DNA of 23,055 nucleotides from Bacteroidales bacterium (lineage in GTDB: Bacteria; Bacteroidota; Bacteroidia; Bacteroidales; F082), in assembly GCA_017428285.1 (NCBI GenBank), contig JAFRRE010000096.1:1-23055 (forward strand), given 5' to 3'. The notes under the pieces are model-generated. The model ran no database searches. It was not told the origin of the DNA and saw nothing but the letters and a program-made list of their open reading frames with translations. The translations under genes and the position numbers were made by a program. Positions 6,356 through 13,584 of the stretch are shown one piece after another (positions within the stretch are counted from its first letter, which is position 1; every line of letters begins with the position of its first letter).

Positions 6356-7438
6356 TTACTTCACAACAAATTTCACCGTCTCACAAATGCCTTCTCCCTT
6401 TACCTGCAAGAAATAAAGCCCCTTTTCCAATCCGGCAACGGAAATGGTTTCGCAAGAGGATCCTGCAGCCACTTCTTGTCCCATCAAATTGAAAATAGAA
6501 TATTCTACCTTTTCACAAGGAAGGTTCTTCACATAGAGGACTTCGGAAACGGGGTTGGGATAAACTTCAAGTGGTTGTTGCTGGGTGTTTTCGTGAACGG
6601 CCAAAGGTCCATCTTTAGGAATAATGTTCAAAATGATGCCTTCCACCTTGGTCATGCCATAATAGAAATTGGGGTCGGGAATGTCGTACCAGTTGTCCAA
6701 AGTGCCACCGTAGCCAAAGTTGATATGGAACTTGCCATCCGATTCGCGATAGCCATCGACCACGACATTATGTCCGACCGTCCCCGCGGGATTCTCGACA
6801 GCAAGATGGGCGGGATAACCAGCTTGCAGATTGGAAATCAAGGTGGCGTACATTAGAGAATCGGGCTTACGAAACAGCATGCAGTCCGTAAAGCCAAAGC
6901 GTTGGTAGGCCTCAAAGGCTTGGTCTACATAAAAGGTGCCGGAACTTTCCGAAGTATAGACCTGCGTACAAGCCGTGCCGCAAGCAAAGACCACAGCGGC
7001 GCACAGCAGGTCAGATAGTTCCTCTCCGCGCTGGAAAGTGGCGTCAATGGAATCCAACATTTCGTTCAATTGCGGGAAGGACGGGAATTTCAAGGACATC
7101 CAATCGTCATCAATAACATAACTACGACCGGCATAGTAATGGTTATAGTCGTCATCGTCGGTAAAGCGGGTGTCTTGTGTCGTGCGCAAATAGTTGATGA
7201 TTTGTCCCATGGCAATGGCAGGACAGCCTGCTACGCTGTAGGCATTGCCATTCACCGGGTCTCTGGGGCAAAGCTGGTTGTAGGGAAAATTCTGTGTCCA
7301 GTGTGAATGAAGCAAGCCATCCGCGCGAAGTGTCGGACTGGCCGCATCTGGTTTTACAACAGTTTTCAGAAGAGGACTTTGCGCCCAGCTGTTCAAAGCG
7401 CAAAGCGCAATTAGTAATAAGGAAAGAACTTTTGACAT
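6356..7438 (-). CDS. Secreted C10 family (streptopain-like) cysteine protease with T9SS sorting domain
   Basis: This 360-residue protein has a signal peptide (about 1-20, ending SWAQ). The C10 catalytic domain follows almost at once. The nucleophile is C72 in VAGCPAIAMGQI, the histidine is H223 in GHNVVVDGY, and the HINFGYGG segment (238-245) supplies the usual Asn/Gly strand. Streptopain and its Bacteroidetes relatives normally carry a long inhibitory propeptide, but here only about 30 residues precede the catalytic domain, so control by a propeptide is doubtful. The C-terminus (about 285-360) is a type A T9SS sorting domain with YPNPVSEVLYV and a final LEKGLYFLQVKGEG, so the protein is exported to the cell surface or released. 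The gene stands alone, with a long leader containing the 7473-7558 palindrome. Confidence 0.88.
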   Translation of the reverse strand: MSKVLSLLLIALCALNSWAQSPLLKTVVKPDAASPTLRADGLLHSHWTQNFPYNQLCPRDPVNGNAYSVAGCPAIAMGQIINYLRTTQDTRFTDDDDYNHYYAGRSYVIDDDWMSLKFPSFPQLNEMLDSIDATFQRGEELSDLLCAAVVFACGTACTQVYTSESSGTFYVDQAFEAYQRFGFTDCMLFRKPDSLMYATLISNLQAGYPAHLAVENPAGTVGHNVVVDGYRESDGKFHINFGYGGTLDNWYDIPDPNFYYGMTKVEGIILNIIPKDGPLAVHENTQQQPLEVYPNPVSEVLYVKNLPCEKVEYSIFNLMGQEVAAGSSCETISVAGLEKGLYFLQVKGEGICETVKFVVK

Positions 7439-7472
7439 ATTATATAACTTTTTTCAATTTTTATTGGTTTAT

Positions 7473-7558
7473 TAGCTGTAAGCTATCAGCCGTCAGCTAT
7501 CAGCTTGGTAGCACTGTAGCTGACTGCTGATGGCTGAAGGCTGACAGCCAAACAGCTA
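7473..7558. repeat. Long imperfect palindrome built of AGCTATCAGC-type direct repeats
   Basis: The element runs from TAGCTG to CAGCTA. The left half contains AGCTATCAGC twice (7481-7490 and 7495-7504, 14-bp period), and the right half is an imperfect inverted copy (AGCTGACTGCTGATGGCTGA). Arms of about 40 bases could form a hairpin. It lies in the predicted 5' untranslated region of the C10 protease gene. It looks like an interspersed intergenic repeat rather than a gene. Confidence 0.65.
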
Positions 7559-7605
7559 TTTTCTCGTATCTACAAACTCATTTCGTTCAAATTTGATTTA
7601 CACCG

Positions 7606-7613
7606 CAAAACTA
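7606..7613 (-). promoter_or_regulatory. -7 element for the C10 protease gene
   Basis: The minus strand reads TAGTTTTG, matching TAnnTTTG. No good -33 is seen at 19 bases. A start from here gives a leader of about 160 bases that includes the palindrome at 7473-7558. Confidence 0.45.
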
Positions 7614-7650
7614 CAACATTTTCATTATCAATGTTAAATTGATTTTGTAA

Positions 7651-7709
7651 TGTCCATGTAATTGTCCACATTGGGTTTTCGTTTCGTGAAGGATAATACC
7701 CTAATTTTG
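7651..7709 (+). promoter_or_regulatory. Promoter with paired TGTCCA boxes, copy A
   Basis: Two TGTCCA boxes start 12 bases apart (7651 and 7663). The -7 TAATTTTG is at 7702-7709, 39 bases after the start of the second box. GGATAATA lies just upstream of the -7. The same layout with the same spacing occurs at 11864-11922. There is no -33 TTTG, which fits an activator-dependent promoter, with the boxes as the candidate binding sites. Confidence 0.65.
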
Positions 7710-7745
7710 CGACCGAATTGATATGGATAAAATGGCATACCTACA

Positions 7746-7970
7746 ATGAAACAAGAGATCAACCCACAGGACACGAATCGGGCTCAGGCATTTGAGCTAT
7801 GGATGAAGTCGCCCATGCCGATGGTGACGCTCACTAAGGTCACCTTACCCATATCCTTCCAGTTCCATCATGTGCAAATGGATGGTGGACATGGAGCAAG
7901 ATTTTTGGATGAATTACAAAAAACCATAAAGGTCTTTGAGTATGACAATAATATTGAACTCGGCCGCTGA
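7746..7970 (+). pseudogene. Internally deleted CatA-like acyltransferase (chloramphenicol acetyltransferase family remnant)
   Basis: The 74 codons join the start of a CatA-family protein (R-AQAFELW, SPMPMVTLTK, residues 12-31) directly to its end (LPISFQFHHVQMDGGHGARFLDELQ, 34-58). The C-terminal part keeps the catalytic HHxxxDGxH motif (H41, H42, D46, H49). Family members are about 210 residues long, so some 140 residues from the middle, including most of the core sheet and the substrate site, are missing. The reading frame is intact across the junction near codon 32. It is the first gene after a well-formed promoter and is followed by two genes on the same strand. It is unlikely to be an active acetyltransferase; it could be a recent deletion or a leftover leader cistron. 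Confidence 0.75.
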
Positions 7971-8031
7971 ATGATCAACCGTATAGTGAATAAGTAGATG
8001 AGCATTCTTACAGGTTTAAAATCACATCGTT

Positions 8032-8460
8032 ATGGAATTATCAGATTGGTTTAAGGGATTCGAGAAAGGCGTTGTACAGCTTTCACCAGAACAACGGTCA
8101 GTTTTCTTCGCGGAATGCGGAAAGAACTGTGTGAAAGGCGGTACGCTCTCGGTTTACCAAAAACTCTATGAGGACGCTAAAGGTGACATGGATGTTTTCT
8201 TTGAGATGGCCAATGATTTGCCCGGAGTGAAAGGTGAGGTCGTCGAAAAAGGTCGTGTCTATCGGCTGGTCTTTTTGGAATGCACTTGTGAATTGTGCAA
8301 AAAAGGATATGTCACAACACCTTTGCTCTGTGAATGTTCGCGCCAAAGCGTGATGTATTCGATACAAAGTTTGTGGAAAGGCAAAAATTTCACCGTAACG
8401 CTTTGTCACTCCATCTTGGGTGGAGGAGCGGATTGCGAAATGAGGATAGAAGTTGGATAA
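8032..8460 (+). CDS. Small cysteine-rich protein of unknown function
   Basis: This 142-residue cytoplasmic protein has no signal peptide. Eight cysteines fall into groups: CGKNC (29-33), CTCELC in the middle, LCECS shortly after, and single ones near the end (TLCHS, ADCEM). The final segment, SLWKGKNFTVTLCHSILGGGADCEMRIEV, resembles the end of V4R/DUF6144-type small-molecule or metal-binding domains, but this is a weak impression. It lies 61 bp after the CatA remnant and 27 bp before the outer membrane protein gene, so all three probably share the promoter at 7702. Redox sensing or metal binding is possible; I do not recognise the gene. Confidence 0.6.
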   Translation: MELSDWFKGFEKGVVQLSPEQRSVFFAECGKNCVKGGTLSVYQKLYEDAKGDMDVFFEMANDLPGVKGEVVEKGRVYRLVFLECTCELCKKGYVTTPLLCECSRQSVMYSIQSLWKGKNFTVTLCHSILGGGADCEMRIEVG

Positions 8461-8487
8461 TAAACTCAAAAAGATGAAAAACACTTT

Positions 8488-10836
8488 ATGAAAACACTGA
8501 AATTAATAACGCTTACCGCTGCATTGCTGATGACGGTTTCGGCATTAGCTCAAAACCAAAACTTAGTTGGCCACATCACCGATGAAAAAGGTGATCCTAT
8601 GCCCTTCGTGAATGTAATGCTGCTTTCGCTTCCCGACTCGACCTTCGTGCAAGGAACGGTGACCGATGAGCAAGGCTCATTCCTCTTGCCGACCGACAAA
8701 AAAGACGGCCTGCTGAAAGTGTCGTGCGTGGGCTACCAAACCCAGTATGCAAAGGCTATCAACGGCCTAACCATCCAGATGACGATGGATGCACAACTCC
8801 TCGGCGAAGTGGTTGTGAAGAGCCAGTTGCCACAAACGCGGCTGACAGGTAACTCGATGATTACCACCATCCAAGGCTCGGTGCTTGAGGATTCGGGGAC
8901 GGCACAAGAGATGCTGACCAAAGTGCCAGGAATGACGGGCAGCGAGGATGGCCTTGAGGTCTTGGGCAAAGGCGCACCGATTATCTATATCAACGGGCGG
9001 CTGATGCGCGATGACAGCGAACTGCGCCGCCTGCGTAGCGACGACATCCGTGATGTGGAAGTCATCAACAACCCAGGAGCGCAATATGATGCCACGGTGA
9101 TGGCTGTGATCCGCATCCGCACCAAAAAACAACAAGGTGACGGCCTCAGCCTCGACTTGAACCTGACCGACGACCAAGACTTACAGTACGGCTTCAACAC
9201 ACCTCGTGGAAAACTCGGCTTGAACTACCGCAAAAACGGTGTCGATGTGTTCGGCTCGGTGTATTACAGGCATACGGACTACCGCCAATACAGCAGCTTG
9301 GAGGAAATCGCCAACACCACCAAAGTGTTCCGTCAGGCAGGTCCCTACACCATGACTTGGAAAAACGACCAACTCGTTTATACCGCTGGCGCCAACTGGC
9401 AAGTTTCCGACAATCATTCTTTGGGCATCCGTGCCGATTTGACGCATTATCTCGGTGGCGAGAACAAGGTCATCTACGATGAGGATGTCTTCGAAAACGA
9501 CATCTTCCTTGACCATCTCTACAGCGTGCAGACCAGCAAGGAAACCAAGCCGCTCGGTATCCTCACCAATGCCTATTACAACGGCACTGCGGGCAAACTC
9601 GGCATCGACTTCAACTTCGACTTCTTGAACACGGCGACCAACACCGACCGCGAAAATGTGGAGCAAAGCCTGATAGAAGATGACTTTGTCAGAAGCAGGT
9701 CGGGAGCGGAGAGCAGGCTGTATGCCTCCAAGTTGGTGCTTTCCTATCCCGTTTGGAAAGGCAGCATCGAGGCAGGCACAGAAATGACCTTCGCCAAGCG
9801 TCACAATACCTATTGGATTGACAAGCAGACCATCGCCAATACCGATGCCGACATTACGGAAAACAATATCGCTGCCTTTGCGCAATATGCCTGCGATTTC
9901 GGGAAATGGGGTCAAACCAGTGTTGGAATGCGTTACGAACACACGCTTTTGGACTATAGGGATGTGACCAACAACGATTTCCTGTATCGTCCGCAGGATG
10001 AGTTCTTCCCGACGGCCTCCTATTCCGTTGCCTTGGGCAAGGTGGAGATGGGCCTGTCGTATGGCATCAAGACCAACCGCCCGAGTTTCTTCGCGATGAA
10101 CGATGCCGTCACCTACATCAGCCGCTATTCGATGCAGGCGGGCAACTCGCAATTGCTCAACGAGCGCATTCAAGACCTTACGCTGAATGTGGGCTACAAA
10201 TGGCTCGCGTTAACGGCTTCCTACGGGCATTGCAAGAACCCCATCACGCAATGGGCCTATCTCACCGATGGCGATGCCGCGCTCATCAAGCACATCAACC
10301 TCGACAAACCTGTAAACACCATCGGAGCCTATATTTCGGCAACCCCAAGGGCGGGCATTTGGTCGCTCAATGCCACCGCAGGCATGGAGAAGCAAGACCT
10401 TTGGCTCGACCTTGAGGACATTCATGTTCCCGAAGGTACTCGCAGGGTTTATTTCGACAAGCCTGTCTTTACTTTCAACGCTTTTAACACATTCAGTTTC
10501 AAGCACGATTGGAAAATTGACATCAACTTCATGTTTCGCTCGCGCGGCCATCAACTGAATTTCTACAACGATTACAACTACTTGAACCTTGGCGTTGTCG
10601 TGCAGAAGAGTTTCCTGAAAGACAAATCGCTCACCATCCGCGCCGCCGTGCTCGACATCCTGCGACACAGTGGCATGAACGAATACAGCGATATGGGCTA
10701 TTACCAAATCCAGCAGAACAATGTTTTCTCGACGCACAAGTTCCAAGTCTCTGTGTATTATCGCCTGAACTCGACACGCAGCAAATACAAGGGGACTGGT
10801 GCTGGTAAAGATACGCAGGAAAGAATGAAATCATAG
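8488..10836 (+). CDS. TonB-dependent-receptor-like outer membrane beta-barrel protein
   Basis: This 782-residue protein has a signal peptide (1-21, ALAQ). Next comes a carboxypeptidase-regulatory-like domain (about 25-105, LVGHITDEKGDPMPFVNVML...VKVSCVGYQ-type), then a plug-like domain (about 110-215) with GEVVVKSQ, PGMTG and VEVINNPGAQYDA. The rest is a long barrel of alternating strands ending in HKFQVSVYYRLN. The order matches the 'outer membrane beta-barrel family' (OMP_b-brl type), which is related to TonB-dependent receptors but usually lacks a SusD partner, and none is present here. The likely role is uptake or export of an unidentified ligand. The first usable ATG follows the upstream gene by 27 bp. 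A short ATG at 8474 is out of frame. Confidence 0.85.
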   Translation: MKTLKLITLTAALLMTVSALAQNQNLVGHITDEKGDPMPFVNVMLLSLPDSTFVQGTVTDEQGSFLLPTDKKDGLLKVSCVGYQTQYAKAINGLTIQMTMDAQLLGEVVVKSQLPQTRLTGNSMITTIQGSVLEDSGTAQEMLTKVPGMTGSEDGLEVLGKGAPIIYINGRLMRDDSELRRLRSDDIRDVEVINNPGAQYDATVMAVIRIRTKKQQGDGLSLDLNLTDDQDLQYGFNTPRGKLGLNYRKNGVDVFGSVYYRHTDYRQYSSLEEIANTTKVFRQAGPYTMTWKNDQLVYTAGANWQVSDNHSLGIRADLTHYLGGENKVIYDEDVFENDIFLDHLYSVQTSKETKPLGILTNAYYNGTAGKLGIDFNFDFLNTATNTDRENVEQSLIEDDFVRSRSGAESRLYASKLVLSYPVWKGSIEAGTEMTFAKRHNTYWIDKQTIANTDADITENNIAAFAQYACDFGKWGQTSVGMRYEHTLLDYRDVTNNDFLYRPQDEFFPTASYSVALGKVEMGLSYGIKTNRPSFFAMNDAVTYISRYSMQAGNSQLLNERIQDLTLNVGYKWLALTASYGHCKNPITQWAYLTDGDAALIKHINLDKPVNTIGAYISATPRAGIWSLNATAGMEKQDLWLDLEDIHVPEGTRRVYFDKPVFTFNAFNTFSFKHDWKIDINFMFRSRGHQLNFYNDYNYLNLGVVVQKSFLKDKSLTIRAAVLDILRHSGMNEYSDMGYYQIQQNNVFSTHKFQVSVYYRLNSTRSKYKGTGAGKDTQERMKS

Positions 10837-10852
10837 GTGGGAGGACGGTTCA

Positions 10853-11776
10853 TCACAATCCCAATTTGGCCTTAAGCCTTTGTCGTGCCTTGGTGACAGA
10901 GGCAGGCGAAATGCCCAAAAGAAGGGCTTGCTCGGTCACGGAAAACTGAAGTCGTGAAAGCATGATCAGGCGGACATCGCCACGGGTGAGGTTGGGATGC
11001 TTCTCCCGAAGCGATTCGGGCGTGAGAGAGAAACCGTTTCGGAACACGCGTTCCATTTCAACCCATTCATTGTCCTGAATATAGCGAGGCGCGGCGTGAA
11101 GTTCTTGCAGCAGGTGGTTCTGGCCTGCCAGTGAATGGATCAAGAGATAGGATTCAACATCGCCCTCGGGTCCAGTGCCTTCTTGAGGCATAAACGATTC
11201 GCGATCATCGTTACCTGCGCGAATGACCATCAGGAATGCCCTCACATTCTTGCCAAAGATTTCGGACACTTGGGGAATGCTGAGCGCAGCACCGCCCTCC
11301 ACGCAGGTATGGGCCAATCCGATACCGACAAGCATCAGTTGATAATAAAGCATTTCCGCGTCTTTTCCCCGCAAACCGAAAGACTGGCTGATGGCGGCAA
11401 TCGACTCCTGCTTGAAGCCCACTTGGGTGTCGATGTAATCCTCGAAAGAGGTAGCCGAAGCCTTGTTGTCCATCACCAATTTGAAGAGTTGGGGCTCGTC
11501 GATGGCAAACCACAGGAAGGCCAAGCCCATGCCTTTGAAAGGTGGATTCAAGGAAAAGCCTGCGCCGACACGCTCCTTGAACAAACGACGGGCATCGGTG
11601 CGGACGGCCTCCAATACGCCTTCCATGGAGCCAAATTTCGAGAAAATGGCATTGACACCGCAACCCAACGCTGAGGAAAGGTTTCGGGCAGTAAGTGCGG
11701 AAGTGCCGCCTTTTCTCACGATGTCAATAGCAGCAGCGAGTATTTTTTCTTTCGTTACGCTTGTCGGTCTTGCCAT
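10853..11776 (-). CDS. TetR-type regulator with an additional C-terminal helix-turn-helix
   Basis: This 307-residue protein starts with a TetR DNA-binding domain (8-55; TKEKILAAAIDIV, TARNLSSALGCGVNAIFSKFGS). A TetR_C/WHG-like ligand-binding domain follows (about 60-185, with FLWFAIDEPQLFKLV). Standard TetR proteins end near residue 200. Here about 100 more residues end in a second helix-turn-helix (263-307; LTRGDVRLIMLSRLQFSVTEQALLLGISPASVTKARQRLKAKLGL-type). This resembles the LuxR/GerE-like output domain common in Bacteroidetes regulators, including the preceding W..ME..F helix. The gene is divergent from the GIN lipoprotein and convergent with the outer membrane protein gene. A palindromic candidate operator overlaps its start, suggesting autoregulation. 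Confidence 0.82.
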   Translation of the reverse strand: MARPTSVTKEKILAAAIDIVRKGGTSALTARNLSSALGCGVNAIFSKFGSMEGVLEAVRTDARRLFKERVGAGFSLNPPFKGMGLAFLWFAIDEPQLFKLVMDNKASATSFEDYIDTQVGFKQESIAAISQSFGLRGKDAEMLYYQLMLVGIGLAHTCVEGGAALSIPQVSEIFGKNVRAFLMVIRAGNDDRESFMPQEGTGPEGDVESYLLIHSLAGQNHLLQELHAAPRYIQDNEWVEMERVFRNGFSLTPESLREKHPNLTRGDVRLIMLSRLQFSVTEQALLLGISPASVTKARQRLKAKLGL

Positions 11777-11801
11777 AATAAAACAACTGTTCCGTTATTA
11801 T
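11775..11801. promoter_or_regulatory. 27-bp palindrome at the TetR start: candidate autoregulatory operator
   Basis: The sequence has the form ATAATAA-N3-AAC-T-GTT-N3-TTATTAT. Of 13 base pairs around the centre, ten are self-complementary (outer seven, inner three). It spans the predicted transcript start and the ATG of the TetR gene, where a bound repressor would block expression. The symmetry is visible; the binding is inference. Confidence 0.5.
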
Positions 11802-11807
11802 TCGCCG

Positions 11808-11837
11808 CAAAAGTAGGGAAATCAAATTCAAATCCAA
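11808..11837 (-). promoter_or_regulatory. Promoter of the TetR-type regulator
   Basis: The minus strand has TTGG (11837-11834), 18 bases, then TACTTTTG (11815-11808), a perfect -7. The predicted start of the transcript falls at the edge of the 27-bp palindrome. Confidence 0.6.
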
Positions 11838-11863
11838 TGCGTTTTGAGAACAAAATGTCGCAA

Positions 11864-11922
11864 AGTCCATAAAATTGTCCATATATGGTTTTAATTTCGA
11901 AACGGATAATAAAGTATTTTTG
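11864..11922 (+). promoter_or_regulatory. Promoter with paired (A/T)GTCCA boxes, copy B
   Basis: AGTCCA (11864) and TGTCCA (11876) start 12 bases apart, and the -7 TATTTTTG (11915-11922) begins 39 bases after the second box, exactly as in the promoter at 7651-7709. Shared blocks include AATTGTCCA, GGTTTT, TTTCG, GGATAATA and TTTTGC. The two 76-base stretches agree at roughly seven positions in ten by my hand alignment. Confidence 0.65.
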
Positions 11923-11998
11923 CAACCGTTTAGATATGAACAAGTAGAATCGTATTAAAACCGATGTCCCGATGGTATATAACAGCGGCCATATTAAA

Positions 11999-12838
11999 AT
12001 GAAAAAGTATTTGGCAATTCTTTCAGTCGTCGTTTTGTTTGCATTTTGCAGTTGTTCCAAATTTGCTGGTGAGCCTATCTCCAAGGATTTCAGCATTACG
12101 GGCACCTACACCGAGCTTGAAGTGGAGGATGCGTTTGAGGTCACCGTTAGCGATGTGGCAACCCAAGTCACAGTTACGGTAGGAGAGAAAATCATGCCGA
12201 ATGTGGTGGTGGAAACCGTTGAGAACACCTTGAAAATCTATCTCAAAGGTTGGCATTCCAACCGTGGAACGGATATGACGGTAATCTTGCCTTATAACGC
12301 TAACTTGACGAGTGTTGACCTGTCGGGTGCCTCGGAGTTCCATTCGGAATATGGCCTTGAAGGCAATAAGGTTGAGGTTGAGTTGTCGGGTGCATCTGAT
12401 TTTTATTGCGACATCGATGCCGACGAAGTTGACATTAACCTTTCTGGTGCCTCCAATTTCATTGGCGAGGTTTTGGCTGATGAAATCGAGATGGACTTGA
12501 CGGGTAGCTCCAACATCAAGGGTTATGTGGAGGCTCTTGACCTCGACCTTGAGCTGAGCGGTGCTTCGGATGCCACGCTTGAGGGACAAGTCGATAGGCT
12601 CATGATTAATTTGTCAGGTGCCAGCAACATCAAGAAGACCATCAACGGTAACAAATACGGCTTCACCTGCGACCAGTGCGAAGGTACAATGACAGGAGCC
12701 AGCAATGCCTACATCCATTGCGACGGCACCATCAAGGTCAACCTCTCGGGTGCCAGCGACTTGCATTTCACGGGTAATGCTTTCACTGGCGACTGTACCA
12801 CTTCGGGTGGTTCTGACATCTATCATGATACGCTGTAA
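11999..12838 (+). CDS. GIN-domain (DUF2807) lipoprotein with LSGAS repeats
   Basis: This 279-residue protein has a lipoprotein signal (MKKYLAILSVVVLFAFCSCSK) with the lipobox around residues 16-19, so it is membrane-anchored after export. The body is a putative auto-transporter adhesin head GIN domain (DUF2807): FSITGTYTELEVEDAFEVTV then nine coils marked by LSGAS(D/N/E) or variants (LTGSS, MTGAS, TSGGS) at about 20-residue intervals, expected to stack as a beta-helix. Members are usually linked to envelope stress or adhesion, but the function is not established. The start at 11999 was chosen over an in-frame ATG at 11972 because it places the signal peptide at the N-terminus. It is the first gene of an apparent three-gene unit. 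Confidence 0.8.
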   Translation: MKKYLAILSVVVLFAFCSCSKFAGEPISKDFSITGTYTELEVEDAFEVTVSDVATQVTVTVGEKIMPNVVVETVENTLKIYLKGWHSNRGTDMTVILPYNANLTSVDLSGASEFHSEYGLEGNKVEVELSGASDFYCDIDADEVDINLSGASNFIGEVLADEIEMDLTGSSNIKGYVEALDLDLELSGASDATLEGQVDRLMINLSGASNIKKTINGNKYGFTCDQCEGTMTGASNAYIHCDGTIKVNLSGASDLHFTGNAFTGDCTTSGGSDIYHDTL

Positions 12839-12849
12839 AACATTTAGAC

Positions 12850-13575
12850 ATGGAACAAAAGTTTTGTCAGAGCTGCGGAATGCCGCTCACCAATGAAATC
12901 CTCGGCACCAATGCCGACGGTAGCAAGAATGAAGACTACTGCATGTATTGCTATAAGGATGGTAAGTTCTTGCAAGACTGCACGATGGATGAGATGATAG
13001 AGCATTGTGCCTTGTTTGTAGACGAGGTAAATAAAGGACTGCCACAGCCCATCACGAAGGAAGAATACATCGGCCAGATGAAGATGTACTTCCCGCACCT
13101 GAAACGCTGGCGTAAGGAATTGTCGATAGATGATGACACTCCGGAAAACCCTGCCTTGATGGGCGTTAAAGAGCTTATCGCCAAGATGGCCGACACGCTG
13201 CCCATCACCATGATATCGTCGGTCGATGAGGAGGGCTTCCCTTGCACCAAGGCCATGCTGTCACCTCGGGTGCGTGAAGGCATCAAGGTGTTCTATTTCA
13301 CCACCAATACCTTCTCGCTGCGTGTGGCTCACTACAAGGCCAACCCCAAGGCCAGCATCTATTTCTGCGATGCCGAAGGCTTCAAGGGCATGATGTTGCG
13401 CGGCACTATGGAGGTGCTGACCGACGCCCAAAGCAAGGAGATGATTTGGCGCGATGGCGACACGGAATATTATCCAGGTGGCGTCACCGACCCAAACTAT
13501 TGCGTGCTGAAGTTCACTGCCACCGATGGCCGTTTCTACAGCGACTTCTATCCGAGGAGCTTTGTGCTTAAGTAA
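12850..13575 (+). CDS. Zinc-ribbon plus pyridoxamine 5'-phosphate oxidase-like (FMN-binding) protein
   Basis: This 241-residue protein has two domains. The first (1-80) is a putative zinc ribbon with C6, C9, C31 and C34 (FCQSCGMPL ... YCMYCYKDG), matching the Zn_ribbon_2 type, followed by a helical MDEMIEHCA stretch. The second (about 100-241) is a split-barrel flavin-binding fold of the general-stress/PNPOx type (ITMISSVDEEGFPCTKAM, VFYFTTNTFSLRVAHYKANPKASIYF). Such proteins bind FMN or related cofactors and are usually of unknown substrate. It follows the GIN lipoprotein gene by 11 bp, so it is co-transcribed. Confidence 0.8.
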   Translation: MEQKFCQSCGMPLTNEILGTNADGSKNEDYCMYCYKDGKFLQDCTMDEMIEHCALFVDEVNKGLPQPITKEEYIGQMKMYFPHLKRWRKELSIDDDTPENPALMGVKELIAKMADTLPITMISSVDEEGFPCTKAMLSPRVREGIKVFYFTTNTFSLRVAHYKANPKASIYFCDAEGFKGMMLRGTMEVLTDAQSKEMIWRDGDTEYYPGGVTDPNYCVLKFTATDGRFYSDFYPRSFVLK

Positions 13576-13584
13576 GGTTTGTTG

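Noticed and set aside
9181..10173. Long minus-strand open frame opposite the outer membrane protein gene
   Set aside because: Antisense to a well-supported beta-barrel gene; the translation looks like a shadow with no coherent motif.
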